From the NCBI RefSeq assembly GCF_000378405.1, contig NZ_KB899637.1, positions 492,050-556,049 of the forward strand: a stretch of 64,000 nt of DNA. The letters run 5' to 3'. Shown here piece after piece: positions 8,692-17,455 of the stretch (positions within the stretch are counted from its first letter, which is position 1; each line of letters starts with the position of its first letter). The stretch comes from Succinimonas amylolytica DSM 2873. Its GTDB lineage: Bacteria; Pseudomonadota; Gammaproteobacteria; Enterobacterales; Succinivibrionaceae. The position numbers and the translations under genes are program-made. The notes below the pieces were generated by a model. That model was not told where the DNA came from, ran no database searches, and saw only the letters and a list, made by a program, of their open reading frames with translations.

Positions 8692-11115
8692 ATGCCAGAA
8701 ATTATTGCACCCTACAGCTTTGTGCCGCTTCCCGGGAAGGTTTTTGCTCCGGACTGGGCCTATTGTGTTTCTCATGACCTTCCGTTCCCGGACGGCCTTG
8801 ACGGCGTTATCGATCTGGAGCTTGTCAACCATGGCGACATCTGTGTCGGTTCCGGCGGGGACGAGGAGTCCGAAGATGCGGATTCCGGCGGTAAAAAGCC
8901 CCGTGAGGTGTGGTGGGCCCGGGATCCTGAAGACCAGGACCGGCTCATTATTCCAGGCACCTCGGTGAAGGGGATGCTCCGGAACGTTCTCGAGATCGTC
9001 TCCCTGGCCCGGCTGACTCCGGATTCCATGTATCAGATAAGGGAGTTTTCGTACCGGGTCCTGGAAAAGGGCGATTACATGAATCAATACCAGAAATATG
9101 ACCGCGCCCGGGCCTGGCTCCGTTATGACCCTGCTGCCAAGACCTGGAAGCTCAGAAAATGCAAAAGCAAGCATGGAATTATTAAGATTTTTGATGAAGA
9201 GCTTAACAAATTCCTGGGTCTTGGCGCGGATTGCGGGATTAAGAACTATGACCCGAAAGCCGGTTTCAAGCAGCAGAGCCTTGAGGAGAAATACGAAAAG
9301 GCGCGGAAGTCGCAGAAGGGCCTGGATTTAAATACCAGGGTTCAGGTTTTTCTCAAAACGGAAACTCCGCATCGCGGGCAGTCCTATGAAAGGGTAGTCC
9401 GTATTGTCCCTGCCGGTTCTGAGGGGACTTCCAGTGCGGAATCCTCCTGTACCGGATATGTGGTTTTTTCAAATTTCCGGGTAGCTGAAGCAAGTGATAA
9501 GGACAAAAAGGCTTTCAGCTACATTTTTCCGGATGACGAGTATGAGCCGGAGATAGAGGTTTCCCAGGATATGGTGCAGGATTTTACCGGTGTCAGCGAT
9601 ACAGCCGCCAAAAACTTCAGGTATCTTCTCGGGCATCAGAACCAGGAGCTGGGAATTCCGGTATGGGCTTTCACGGACAAGGTGGATAGAAAGCTGAAGG
9701 AGCTCGGTTTTGCCAAAATGCCCCGTTTTAAGTGCAGGTACAATACAGAGCAGGTCACAGCCAGACACCAGTGGGGAGGGGATGATAAGGACTGGGAACT
9801 GGCTGATGAGCTCTATTTCTCATTGCCGGATCTTCTGTTCGGCACCGTCAGAAAGCAATGCGGGCATCTCAGTATCAGGAGCCGGATAGGCTGCACCGAT
9901 ATGGTGTCCGAGAAGGTTTCTTCTGCCGATTTCGGGGAGAAGATGGATATCGTGCTGAGTTCTCCCAAGCCGTCCTTTACCGCCATGTATCTGGAGGATA
10001 ATAAAACCTATTCCTCAAGCACCGGCATTCCCCGGTCCTCGGGATTCAAGCGCTACCGCTGTCAGGAAAAGTCCACTTCCGGCATTCCGGGAAAGGAGCC
10101 GGTTATTTCGAGGCTGGAGGTACTCAGGAAGCCCAAAGCATTTTCCGGAAGGATTAAGTTTCATAATCTTAAGAGAGAGGAGCTGGGAGCTCTGCTGTGG
10201 TGTCTGAGATTCGGGGAAACGCTGCAGGATTCCGCGAAATCTCCCTTTTACCACAATATCGGGCATGGCAAGCCCTACGGCCTCGGAGCGGTGCAGTTCC
10301 GCAGGATTGCCGTGGAGGTGCCGGATTATGACTCTTTCGGCATGAAGCGCCTTGATACTGCCGAGCTGGATGCCATGGTGCGGAGTTTCTGCGAGCTTAT
10401 GGACCGGGAGTTTGAGAAGGCCGGCGGCGGCAGCAATCTCTGGAGCACTTCGGCGCAGGTGGAGATGCTCCGCTCTCTGGCGGTTCTTCATGATGATTAT
10501 GTCCGGGATTCCCGGGTTTACAATGCTCAGGGAGATTTTAAGCATCTGAATAATGCCCGGATGCCGAAGATTCCGCGAGTTCAGGTTATTGATGGCACGG
10601 CTGTCACGGATCCCAAGGATGTGATTCAGCGCCAGAATCCTGCAGACAGTCAGCAGCTACTTACTATCACCGGCCTTAATAAAAAATACTGCAGGTATCC
10701 TGAAATCGATGCAATGTACCAGTATCTTATCAAGGAACGAGGCAACGATAAATATTTAAAGAAATGTTGTGACGATCTGGAAGAGAAGAAGAAGGAACTG
10801 AGAGAGCAGGAGAAATTTAACAGGATCAGCTGCGCGGCTATCAGGGATTTCATATCTTCAGAAGGCTATAAACAGATGTCCCAGATTTCTAACTGCAAGG
10901 CCGCCGGATCGCTGCCGGTTTCCGGTGACAAAATTACCGCCTTCCTTAAGGAAGTGGAGGCTGCTCAGGAGCTCTCGGAGACGGACAAAATAGTGCTGGA
11001 TGATATTCTTAAATCGGCATGGCTGAAAGCCTATAAGGAAGTTAAGAAAAATGCTGCAGTAAGAAAGAAGCTGGTGAATGACATCCGGGAGAAGCACGGT
11101 CTGTCTGAGACTTAA
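8692..11115 (+). CDS. TIGR03986-like RAMP protein with helical C-terminal extension
   Basis: The 807-residue product opens with APYSFVPLPGKV and HDLPFPDGLDG, the signature start of the TIGR03986 RAMP family found in type III-D loci. LIIPGTSVKGMLRNVLEIVS at about 85-104 and the glycine-rich HGKPYGLGAVQF at about 524-535 complete the RAMP features. From about residue 660 the protein changes to a Lys/Glu-rich, largely helical tail of roughly 140 residues. No separate small subunit (Cas11) gene is visible in the operon, so this tail is a candidate for that role (inference). A spacer of 18 bases follows the previous stop. This is the last gene of the operon and runs towards a convergent gene. Confidence 0.75.
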   Translation: MPEIIAPYSFVPLPGKVFAPDWAYCVSHDLPFPDGLDGVIDLELVNHGDICVGSGGDEESEDADSGGKKPREVWWARDPEDQDRLIIPGTSVKGMLRNVLEIVSLARLTPDSMYQIREFSYRVLEKGDYMNQYQKYDRARAWLRYDPAAKTWKLRKCKSKHGIIKIFDEELNKFLGLGADCGIKNYDPKAGFKQQSLEEKYEKARKSQKGLDLNTRVQVFLKTETPHRGQSYERVVRIVPAGSEGTSSAESSCTGYVVFSNFRVAEASDKDKKAFSYIFPDDEYEPEIEVSQDMVQDFTGVSDTAAKNFRYLLGHQNQELGIPVWAFTDKVDRKLKELGFAKMPRFKCRYNTEQVTARHQWGGDDKDWELADELYFSLPDLLFGTVRKQCGHLSIRSRIGCTDMVSEKVSSADFGEKMDIVLSSPKPSFTAMYLEDNKTYSSSTGIPRSSGFKRYRCQEKSTSGIPGKEPVISRLEVLRKPKAFSGRIKFHNLKREELGALLWCLRFGETLQDSAKSPFYHNIGHGKPYGLGAVQFRRIAVEVPDYDSFGMKRLDTAELDAMVRSFCELMDREFEKAGGGSNLWSTSAQVEMLRSLAVLHDDYVRDSRVYNAQGDFKHLNNARMPKIPRVQVIDGTAVTDPKDVIQRQNPADSQQLLTITGLNKKYCRYPEIDAMYQYLIKERGNDKYLKKCCDDLEEKKKELREQEKFNRISCAAIRDFISSEGYKQMSQISNCKAAGSLPVSGDKITAFLKEVEAAQELSETDKIVLDDILKSAWLKAYKEVKKNAAVRKKLVNDIREKHGLSET

Positions 11116-11308
11116 AGATCAGAGATACGGTTAATTCCGGTGCCGGATGGGACAGGAGCCGGCAGGAAGGCGGTATTGCCAGGGCCGCAGGGCAGGGGAA
11201 CTGACCTGACAGCAAGCCGGGCGGCGCGGGGGAACGAAATGTTTCTGACCGCCGGAGCCGGACACGGCTTCCTGGTTCCGGGGGGTAAGGAGTGCGCCTG
11301 CATTCTCA

Positions 11309-11704
11309 TCAGGATTTCTTTTCCCGTGCTGCTTTCCGGGCCCGGCGCTGTGCTCTGTTATTGGCCTCGGAAGCAAACAGTTCCACGGCTTCATCTGTAA
11401 GATCCTCATCCAGAATAGCACCTGTGGGCACGGTTTTTGCCCAGGGGCAGAGTTTCCGGTAATCCACATCCAGAATCACCGTGTACGGCGGCCCGCAGCG
11501 ATCGTTTACCGTCATATACAGATGACGGCCTCTCCGGCGGATCAGATCTTCCGGACTGCCGGCGCCGGGTGTATTCACAAGATCATATATCTCCTTCGGT
11601 ATCTCATACAGATCATGATTGCAGCCGCCGCCGATCTCCGCGGTACAGAGACCGGTTTCCGGATCATAGCAGCAGCGCCACCCCTTACCGGTTTTAAATT
11701 CCAT
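11309..11704 (-). CDS. Hypothetical protein, 131 aa, convergent to the cas operon
   Basis: I do not recognise this family. The N-terminus reads WRCCYDPETGLCTAEIGGG, then LYEIPKEIYDLV, RGRHLYMTVNDRCGPPYTV and a basic Arg/Lys-rich tail (NRAQRRARKAAREKK). The even, conserved-looking domain and good composition argue for a real soluble protein. Five cysteines are present but not in a clear metal-binding pattern. It lies between the cas operon and the two nucleotidyltransferases, on the opposite strand. Link to CRISPR function is by position only. Confidence 0.6.
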   Translation of the reverse strand: MEFKTGKGWRCCYDPETGLCTAEIGGGCNHDLYEIPKEIYDLVNTPGAGSPEDLIRRRGRHLYMTVNDRCGPPYTVILDVDYRKLCPWAKTVPTGAILDEDLTDEAVELFASEANNRAQRRARKAAREKKS

Positions 11705-11975
11705 AATTTTTTCCTCTCATAAGACAATTCCGCACTCAGCCGTTTCCTGCAGTGCAGTATGACTCGGTATTTCCGATATGATAAACGTTTCAGATTATTT
11801 TAGCAGCTGAATGCTTTAGAATAACTGTCAGATTTAAGCTTCAGTGAGCCAGTTACGGACCTGGGGCCTTCCCTGCCACCGGCAGTGGCGGGGCAATGGT
11901 CAGTAAAGGCCGGGAAGAACCGGTGCGGGAAAGACTGAAGCGGGAAAGAACTTCAAGGATTGAACAGGAGTCCCT

Positions 11976-13013
11976 ATGGATTATTTTCAGGAGCTTTTAA
12001 GATCAGAGAGCTATGATTTCATCCGGACAAACGAGAGACTCGGGGAGCGGATAATGCTTCTGGGGCTGGGCGGGAGTCATGCCTACGGCACTGCCAATGA
12101 GAACAGCGACGTGGATTTCCGGGGCATAACGCTGAACCTGCCCTCGGATCTTATCGGGCTTACGAAGTTCGAGCAGTATGTGGATGACGGTACCGATACG
12201 GTCATTTACAGCTTTAACAAGATGGTAAAGCTCCTTCTGGAATGCAATCCCAACACCTGCGAGATTCTGGGGCTGGAGGATGATCAGTACCTGATAAGGT
12301 CTCCGCTGGGGCAGGAGCTCCGGGAGAATGCCGGCCTCTTTCTTTCCATGCGGGCGGTACGCAGCTTCGGGAGATACGCCAACGATCAGCTCCGGCGTCT
12401 TCAGAATGCCCTGGCCCGGGATTCTCTGCCGCAGCCGGACCGGGAGCGGCATATCATGAATTCCGTAAAGTGCGTTATCGAGGACTTTAACCGCAAGAAC
12501 GGAGATGAAGTGAAGTCCTTAGCCGGAACAGGGGATTTCCGGATCAGCCTGGACAGCTCTGCTAATCCGGAAATGGAGACGGAGATATTTATGGATGCCG
12601 TCCTAAGCCACTATCCGCTCCGGCGGTTTGCGGATCTGTCCGGCCAGGTGCGGGCCGTGCTCCGGGAATATGACAGGCTCGGAGCCCGCAACAAAAAGAA
12701 GGACGACAATCATCTTAACAAGCATGCCATGCATCTGGTGCGGCTTCTGATGATGGCCCGGGACATTGTGGAAAAGCGCCGGATTATCACCAGGAGAACG
12801 GAAGATCTTTCCGTGCTTCTTTCTATCAGGCGGGGGGACTTCATGCTGGAGGACGGTACCTATTCCCGGGATTTCTATGCTCTCGTGGACGAATACGAAA
12901 GAAAGCTGGACGAGGCGATACGGCATACCAGTCTTCCGGAGGAGCCGGACATGGCAGCGGTAGGGCGTTTTGTGGAGCGGGTAAATCTTTATGCGGTTAC
13001 CGGGAGGTTCTGA
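11976..13013 (+). CDS. RlaP-type (COG3541) nucleotidyltransferase
   Basis: A 345-residue member of the DNA polymerase beta superfamily. The active-site signature is near residues 29-45: GGSHAYGTANENSDVDFRG, with the GS helix start and the DxD metal ligands. Downstream NPNTCEILGL and the helical C-terminal half fit the RlaP/YcgL group, named from RNA-repair gene clusters. Its substrate is unknown. SD-like AGGAG precedes ATG 11976. The stop is separated by one base from the next gene's start, so the pair is co-translated. It sits between the type III-D operon and its CRISPR array. Confidence 0.8.
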   Translation: MDYFQELLRSESYDFIRTNERLGERIMLLGLGGSHAYGTANENSDVDFRGITLNLPSDLIGLTKFEQYVDDGTDTVIYSFNKMVKLLLECNPNTCEILGLEDDQYLIRSPLGQELRENAGLFLSMRAVRSFGRYANDQLRRLQNALARDSLPQPDRERHIMNSVKCVIEDFNRKNGDEVKSLAGTGDFRISLDSSANPEMETEIFMDAVLSHYPLRRFADLSGQVRAVLREYDRLGARNKKKDDNHLNKHAMHLVRLLMMARDIVEKRRIITRRTEDLSVLLSIRRGDFMLEDGTYSRDFYALVDEYERKLDEAIRHTSLPEEPDMAAVGRFVERVNLYAVTGRF

Positions 13014-13014
13014 T

Positions 13015-13782
13015 ATGGATGCCAGTATGGAAAGGGAAATCAAAAACAGGCTGGAACAGGTGGAGGCGGAATATAGTGTCCGCATTCTGTTTGCTGCGGA
13101 ATCCGGTAGCCGGGCCTGGGGGCTGGAATCTCCGGACAGCGATTATGATGTCCGGTTTGTGTATGTGCGTCCGCTCAGGGAATACCTCCGGGTGGACGAG
13201 CCCCGGGACGTTATCGAATGGCAGCTTGACGCGGTTTATGACATCAATGACTGGGATTTTCGGAAAGCGCTCATGCACCTCGGCAAAAGTAACCCTGTCG
13301 TTTTCGAATGGCTTAATTCTCCGCTTGTCTACCGGGAAGCTCCGGAATGGGCCGGGGTGCGGGATGCGGCACAGCGAGTGTTTTCAGAAAGAGCCGGAGT
13401 CCGCCATTACTACGGTCTTGCCAAAAACACCTTCCTGACCCATCTTACCGGAGACCGTGTCAGCTATAAGAAGTACTTCTATGCGCTCCGTCCGCTCCTG
13501 GCTGCCAGATATATCGAATCCCGGCATGAGGCACCGCCGATGCGTTTTCAGGAGCTTATGAATCAGGTGCTGCCGGAGGATCTCAGGGAGGCTGTAACCG
13601 CGCTTCTGGAGGTGAAACGGCAGACTCTCGAAGGGGATCTCCTGCCCCGGATTCCGGCCATAAGCGACTTTATTGAAGCCGAGATCCGTGCTCAGCAGGA
13701 AATCCTGGGCCGGCTCCCGGACAGCCGGAACCGGGACATTGCCGCGCTGAACCGGATTTTTCAGGAAATTGTCCTTGCCTGA
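13015..13782 (+). CDS. RlaP-type (COG3541, YcgL-like) nucleotidyltransferase, second copy
   Basis: A 255-residue paralogue of the preceding gene. ESGSRAWGLESPDSDYDVR near residues 24-42 holds the GS motif and the metal-binding DxD. Further matches to COG3541 are DVIEWQLDAVYDINDWDFRKAL and KSNPVVFEWLNSP. ATG 13015 is chosen because GGGAGG stands about 13 bases upstream; an in-frame ATG at 12991 would overlap the previous gene by 23 bases. The two copies differ clearly in sequence, so this is an old duplication or two subfamilies, not a recent copy. Possible accessory to the CRISPR locus, by position only. Confidence 0.8.
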   Translation: MDASMEREIKNRLEQVEAEYSVRILFAAESGSRAWGLESPDSDYDVRFVYVRPLREYLRVDEPRDVIEWQLDAVYDINDWDFRKALMHLGKSNPVVFEWLNSPLVYREAPEWAGVRDAAQRVFSERAGVRHYYGLAKNTFLTHLTGDRVSYKKYFYALRPLLAARYIESRHEAPPMRFQELMNQVLPEDLREAVTALLEVKRQTLEGDLLPRIPAISDFIEAEIRAQQEILGRLPDSRNRDIAALNRIFQEIVLA

Positions 13783-14706
13783 TGACAGACGTCTCAGGAA
13801 GAAATCTGCAGGGCATAAAGAGCTAAACGCCGCGGGCATAGGACGGTTTTGGAGCGCCGTGATCCCAATTCCTGCGGCACCGGAAGAAGCCCCGGAGAAA
13901 ACGGCCTTTATGGGAGATAAACCTCAGCTGTACAGAAACGGCACCGGCAGTAAATCAGCACCCAAATCCGGGGCTTATCACCGCCTGCTGTTCTGAGGCT
14001 CCCGGGCCCCCCGGAAGCAGAATACGCTGTCCGGGAATTCTGGTGACCTCCTCCAAAGTTTCAGGCGAAGGACAGCAATTGTTCTCCCGGCCCGGAAGGT
14101 CATTCTTTACAATAGAGGTACGGACAGCAGTTTTTCATGCACTCATGATATGTAAGTTTCCGGTCCGGCAGTAACGTTATCCGGAAGCCACCTGGCGGAA
14201 AGGCTCCTCAAAACAGCATTTTAAAGCTGCAAAAATTTAGGTTTCTGGAGAATTCCCCTATAACAGTGCCGGAGGCCGGCGGAAGAAGGCACCGGGTAAC
14301 ACTGCAGCCTGAACTCAGGATTACTTTCTTACAGACTATAAGCAGATAAAAGTCTTAATAATGCGGATATGTAACCTGTTACACAGACTAATGATATAAG
14401 CAACCTGCAGGATATAAAATTAACAGTCGGATCCAGGTCTTGTAACTGGCCGCAAAAATGCGTTAGCTAAAAGAATAAAAACTATTACTTAAAAAATGAG
14501 TCTAAGGATCTTAAATGATGTACCGCATTTCAGTTTTTTGTGATGGAGATCGGGCACCCAGGTAATATTCTCCTTTTTAGGGGATCGGTTTTTTGAAAAA
14601 GTGGTAGAATTTTATGTAACAAAAATCTAACTGGAACACTGTCAGGATGTGATGTATTTTTGACACCGGCTGGGCCTTTGTGACATAATGGCCCCCGAAC
14701 GGAGGA
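13783..14706. other. Intergenic region and probable CRISPR leader
   Basis: No credible gene is seen; a 75-codon open frame at 13769-13996 (+) has no recognisable features and overlaps the preceding gene. The right third, from about 14340, is AT-rich and lies against the array end whose repeats are intact, so it is the likely leader. TGGTAGAAT at 14602-14610 is an extended -10-like element that could start the pre-crRNA about 90 bases before the first repeat; no good -35 accompanies it. Confidence 0.55.
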
Positions 14707-14960
14707 GCCGCAAAGGGGTCAACCCTTTCGCGGTATTGAAACAAGACTGTTAAGGATCTCAAAAAGAGTGGAGCCGTAAGCCGCAAAGGGGTCAACCCTT
14801 TCGCGGTATTGAAACCCCAGATTGTGGAACCGGGTAAGCAGAAGGGACGGAGCCGCAAAGGGGTCAGCCCTTTCGCGGTATTGAAACCGGCGTAGCATTC
14901 ATAGTATTCATCACGGAGAATTTCGCCGCAAAGGGGCCAACCCTTTCGCGGTATTGAAAC

Positions 14961-14997
14961 TCAACCTCGCCAGTAACCTCAAATTCTTCGGTTACGC
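14961..14997 (+). repeat. CRISPR spacer 4, identical to spacer 7
   Basis: This 37-base spacer starts TCAACCTCGCCAG and ends TTCGGTTACGC. The same 37 bases occur again at 15184-15220 as spacer 7. The flanking repeats differ in their central bases (GCCAACCC against GTCAATCC and GCCAATCC). Confidence 0.97.
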
Positions 14998-15183
14998 GCC
15001 GCAAAGGGGCCAACCCTTTCGCGGTATTGAAACTACTCCTGCCGAGGTACGCCGCTCCACTCCTGCGGGATGCCGCAAAGGGGGGCCAACCCTTTCGCGG
15101 TATTGAAACCATTGTCGCCGCAAATCTTATGTAACCCGGTTTCATGGGCCGCAAAGGGGTCAATCCTTTCGCGGTATTGAAAC

Positions 15184-15220
15184 TCAACCTCGCCAGTAAC
15201 CTCAAATTCTTCGGTTACGC
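15184..15220 (+). repeat. CRISPR spacer 7, identical to spacer 4
   Basis: A second, exact copy of the spacer at 14961-14997, three units downstream. Confidence 0.97.
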
Positions 15221-15398
15221 GCCGCAAAGGGGCCAATCCTTTCGCGGTATTGAAACTTAATTAAAAAATACACATTAACCGGGCTGTCCGCCAGCCGCAA
15301 AGGGGCCAACCCTTTCGCGGTATTGAAGCCTGGTCTTAATCTTTCCATCCACGTAAATCTGGATGTCAGCCGCAAAGGGACTGTCCCTTCGCGGCAGG

Positions 15399-15850
15399 GC
15401 CCTTTTTGAGTTAAAAAATGTTTTTTCGTTTTATAGAAGCTGCCGCCCGTATGCGGTATTCTGCTTTCTGAATCTTTTTTCTGATTGTCTATTTTTATTC
15501 GTTCCTGCTCTGGAGTTTATTTCCAGAATACCCTTGGAACCGCTGCTGAGAATTCCTTCCTGCCCCAAACGCCGGAAAGCAGCATGAAATTTCCCGGAGA
15601 AATCCTGCAGTGTCCGGTGCCAGTAACAGGTTCTGATTATCTGGTTATCTCCAGGAGGGCGGTTTTTCCCCAAACTCCTCCTGGCCAGTGCCGTCAGATT
15701 CCCGGACAGAAGCCGCAGGCCGTAAGTCCCTTATTTAGTCCCTAAAATCCCCTAAATCCCATTCCTTGGATACCGCGCACCGGAACAGAGCTTTTTCAGC
15801 AGTGCCTGATAATCCTTAGCTTCCGTTCCGGTCTGTGCTTTCGAGAACTC
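15399..15850. other. Intergenic region between the array and terC
   Basis: No gene is supported. Short open frames occur on both strands but have no recognisable motifs. A T-rich run follows the last degenerate repeat. Confidence 0.5.
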
Positions 15851-15892
15851 AAAAAAAGCCCCCGCAAGTTTGTTCAGCTTACGGGGGCTTTA
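15851..15892 (-). terminator. Rho-independent terminator of terC
   Basis: The arms AAGCCCCCGCAAG and CTTACGGGGGCTT form a strong stem. Read on the minus strand, the hairpin is followed by seven T. It lies about 60 bases past the terC stop. Confidence 0.9.
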
Positions 15893-15949
15893 TAGAGTAC
15901 GGATCTTGTGAAGATTAGTCCGGACAGGAGCATGGAGCTCCGTCAGGTA

Positions 15950-17047
15950 TTATTCGGCAGCACTGTCAGCGGCCTTTTCGGCGGCTTCTCCGTTAGCAGC
16001 TGCATTTTCCTTGTCTTCTGCTGCTTCCTTCTTTTCCGGGAAGATGATGCTGGCCAGAATGCCTGCGCCCAGGGTAACCACAATCACAATCATGGAGATA
16101 ACGTTGGAAAGCTCCAGATCCGGCTTTCCGGCCAGACCGCAGGCGGCGTTGTAGATCAGCTTGAAGCCGATGAATACCAGGAGGAAGATTACGGCCTTTT
16201 CCAGATGGCACAGGAACTTGGTCAGCGACTCCAGCACGAAGTACAGGGATCTGAGACCGAGGATGGCGAAGATCATGGCGCTGTAGATAATGAGGGGTTC
16301 CTTGCTCACTGCGATTACTGCCGGCACAGAGTCAAACGAAAACGATACGTCGCTTAATTCCACCACACCGAGACAGAGGAACAGCGGGGTGGCATAGATG
16401 AGGCCGCTTCTCTTCAGTGTCAGAGACTGGTTTTCCGGAAGTGCCTTCAGCTCCTCCACGGTCTTTTTTCCCAGGAAGAAGGAGTGTCCCTGCAGCTTCG
16501 GCCACATGGGGAACAGGCTTCTGGTGAACCGGTAGGCCTTATGGGTGGAGTAGTCTTCGATTTCATCGTCGTCATCGCCGCCTTCCTTGAACATGACATA
16601 GGCAGTATAGAGCACAAAGAGACCGAAGAGGATTTCCACTCCTGAGCCGAAGGACAGCAGGAAGGTTCCCACGCCTACAAATATGGCCCGGAAGAAGATG
16701 GCTCCCAGAATGCCGTAGTAGAGCACCCGGTGCCGCATGCCCCGGGGAATCTTGAACCAGGTGAAGATTGCCATGATGGCAAAGAGGTTATCAACGGACA
16801 GGGACTTCTCCAGAACGTAGCCCGAGAAGAACAGCGAGGCCACGTCGCTGTTGAAATGCCAGTAGAGAAAGCCTCCGAAGCATACTGATACAAAGACCCA
16901 GAATACTGACCACAGGCAGGCCGAGCGGAACGAAACCTCCCGGTCGTCATGGTGGCACATGAGGTCGATTATCAGACAGATAATAACGGTGACTGCAAAA
17001 ATTATGATGGTGCTTGTTTCAAGCGTGTTCGGCAAACCTTCGGTCAT
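15950..17047 (-). CDS. terC: TerC-family integral membrane protein
   Basis: A 365-residue polytopic inner-membrane protein with about eight or nine hydrophobic helices. The two family signatures are present: VLEKSLSVDNLFAI in the N-terminal half and LSDVSFSFDSVPAVIAVS in the C-terminal half, with acidic residues inside membrane segments. An acidic cytoplasmic loop (EGGDDDDEIEDY) separates the halves, and the C-terminal tail is Ala/Glu-rich. TerC is linked to tellurite resistance and metal-ion handling, and works with TerD-type proteins at the membrane. It is divergent from the terD cluster across a 400-base promoter region. Confidence 0.93.
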   Translation of the reverse strand: MTEGLPNTLETSTIIIFAVTVIICLIIDLMCHHDDREVSFRSACLWSVFWVFVSVCFGGFLYWHFNSDVASLFFSGYVLEKSLSVDNLFAIMAIFTWFKIPRGMRHRVLYYGILGAIFFRAIFVGVGTFLLSFGSGVEILFGLFVLYTAYVMFKEGGDDDDEIEDYSTHKAYRFTRSLFPMWPKLQGHSFFLGKKTVEELKALPENQSLTLKRSGLIYATPLFLCLGVVELSDVSFSFDSVPAVIAVSKEPLIIYSAMIFAILGLRSLYFVLESLTKFLCHLEKAVIFLLVFIGFKLIYNAACGLAGKPDLELSNVISMIVIVVTLGAGILASIIFPEKKEAAEDKENAAANGEAAEKAADSAAE

Positions 17048-17455
17048 ACTTATTCCTTGAACTCATGGTTGAACTGTGCCGGAACTGCCGGCCGGCCGGG
17101 GTCAATTATAGACTAGTTTCTGCGGCGGGGGGATAATTTAAAAAGACGGATTATTAAAATCGCGTCTGAGATACCGGAATTATTTATGACCGGCAGGGAT
17201 ATCGGAGTCCGCAGAGGGGGAGATGTTCGGAGGTTTTTGCAATTCACTTCAAATTTTATTCCCGTCCCGCGCGGGGCTCGTTGACAGTTTTTTTTCCGGA
17301 AAAATATAATCACTTCAAACCGGCGGCCGGCCTTCGATTTCGGGAGCCCGGCGGTGCGGAGACGGTCATCCGGAGGCGCTCAGATCAGGTCTTCCGGGAA
17401 CTCCCGTCTCCGGGGCTTCTGCCGGAAATCAGAGTTTTATTTTCAGGAGTTCATT
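17048..17455. promoter_or_regulatory. Divergent terC/terD regulatory region
   Basis: No gene. A TATAAT on the minus strand (plus 17105-17110) could be the terC -10, without a good -35. The plus-strand promoter for terD is listed separately. Confidence 0.5.
17281..17310 (+). promoter_or_regulatory. Consensus sigma-70 promoter of terD
   Basis: TTGACA at 17281-17286 and TATAAT at 17305-17310 are both perfect consensus hexamers, 18 bases apart. Transcription would start near 17317, leaving a leader of about 140 bases. No operator could be recognised. Confidence 0.85.

Larger units (their letters stand above)
14707..15398 (+). CRISPR. CRISPR array, 10 repeats and 9 spacers, transcribed on the + strand
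   Basis: Repeats are 36 bases, starting GCCGCAAAGGGG and ending CGCGGTATTGAAAC. They begin at 14707, 14780, 14852, 14925, 14998, 15072, 15148, 15221, 15294 and 15369. The sixth is 38 bases (two extra G). The ninth ends GAAGC, and the tenth is clearly degenerate after CGCGG. Spacers are 36-39 bases. Arms CCGCAAAGGG and CCCTTTCGCGG pair to form a stem with one bulge. The ATTGAAAC end gives the usual 8-base 5' handle of mature crRNA, which sets the orientation. Degeneracy at the right end places the leader on the left. No cas6, cas1 or cas2 is encoded nearby. Confidence 0.98.

Noticed and set aside
14577-15236. Open frames across the CRISPR array, on the minus strand
   Set aside because: They are periodic translations of the repeats (FNTAKGL... 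pattern), not genes.
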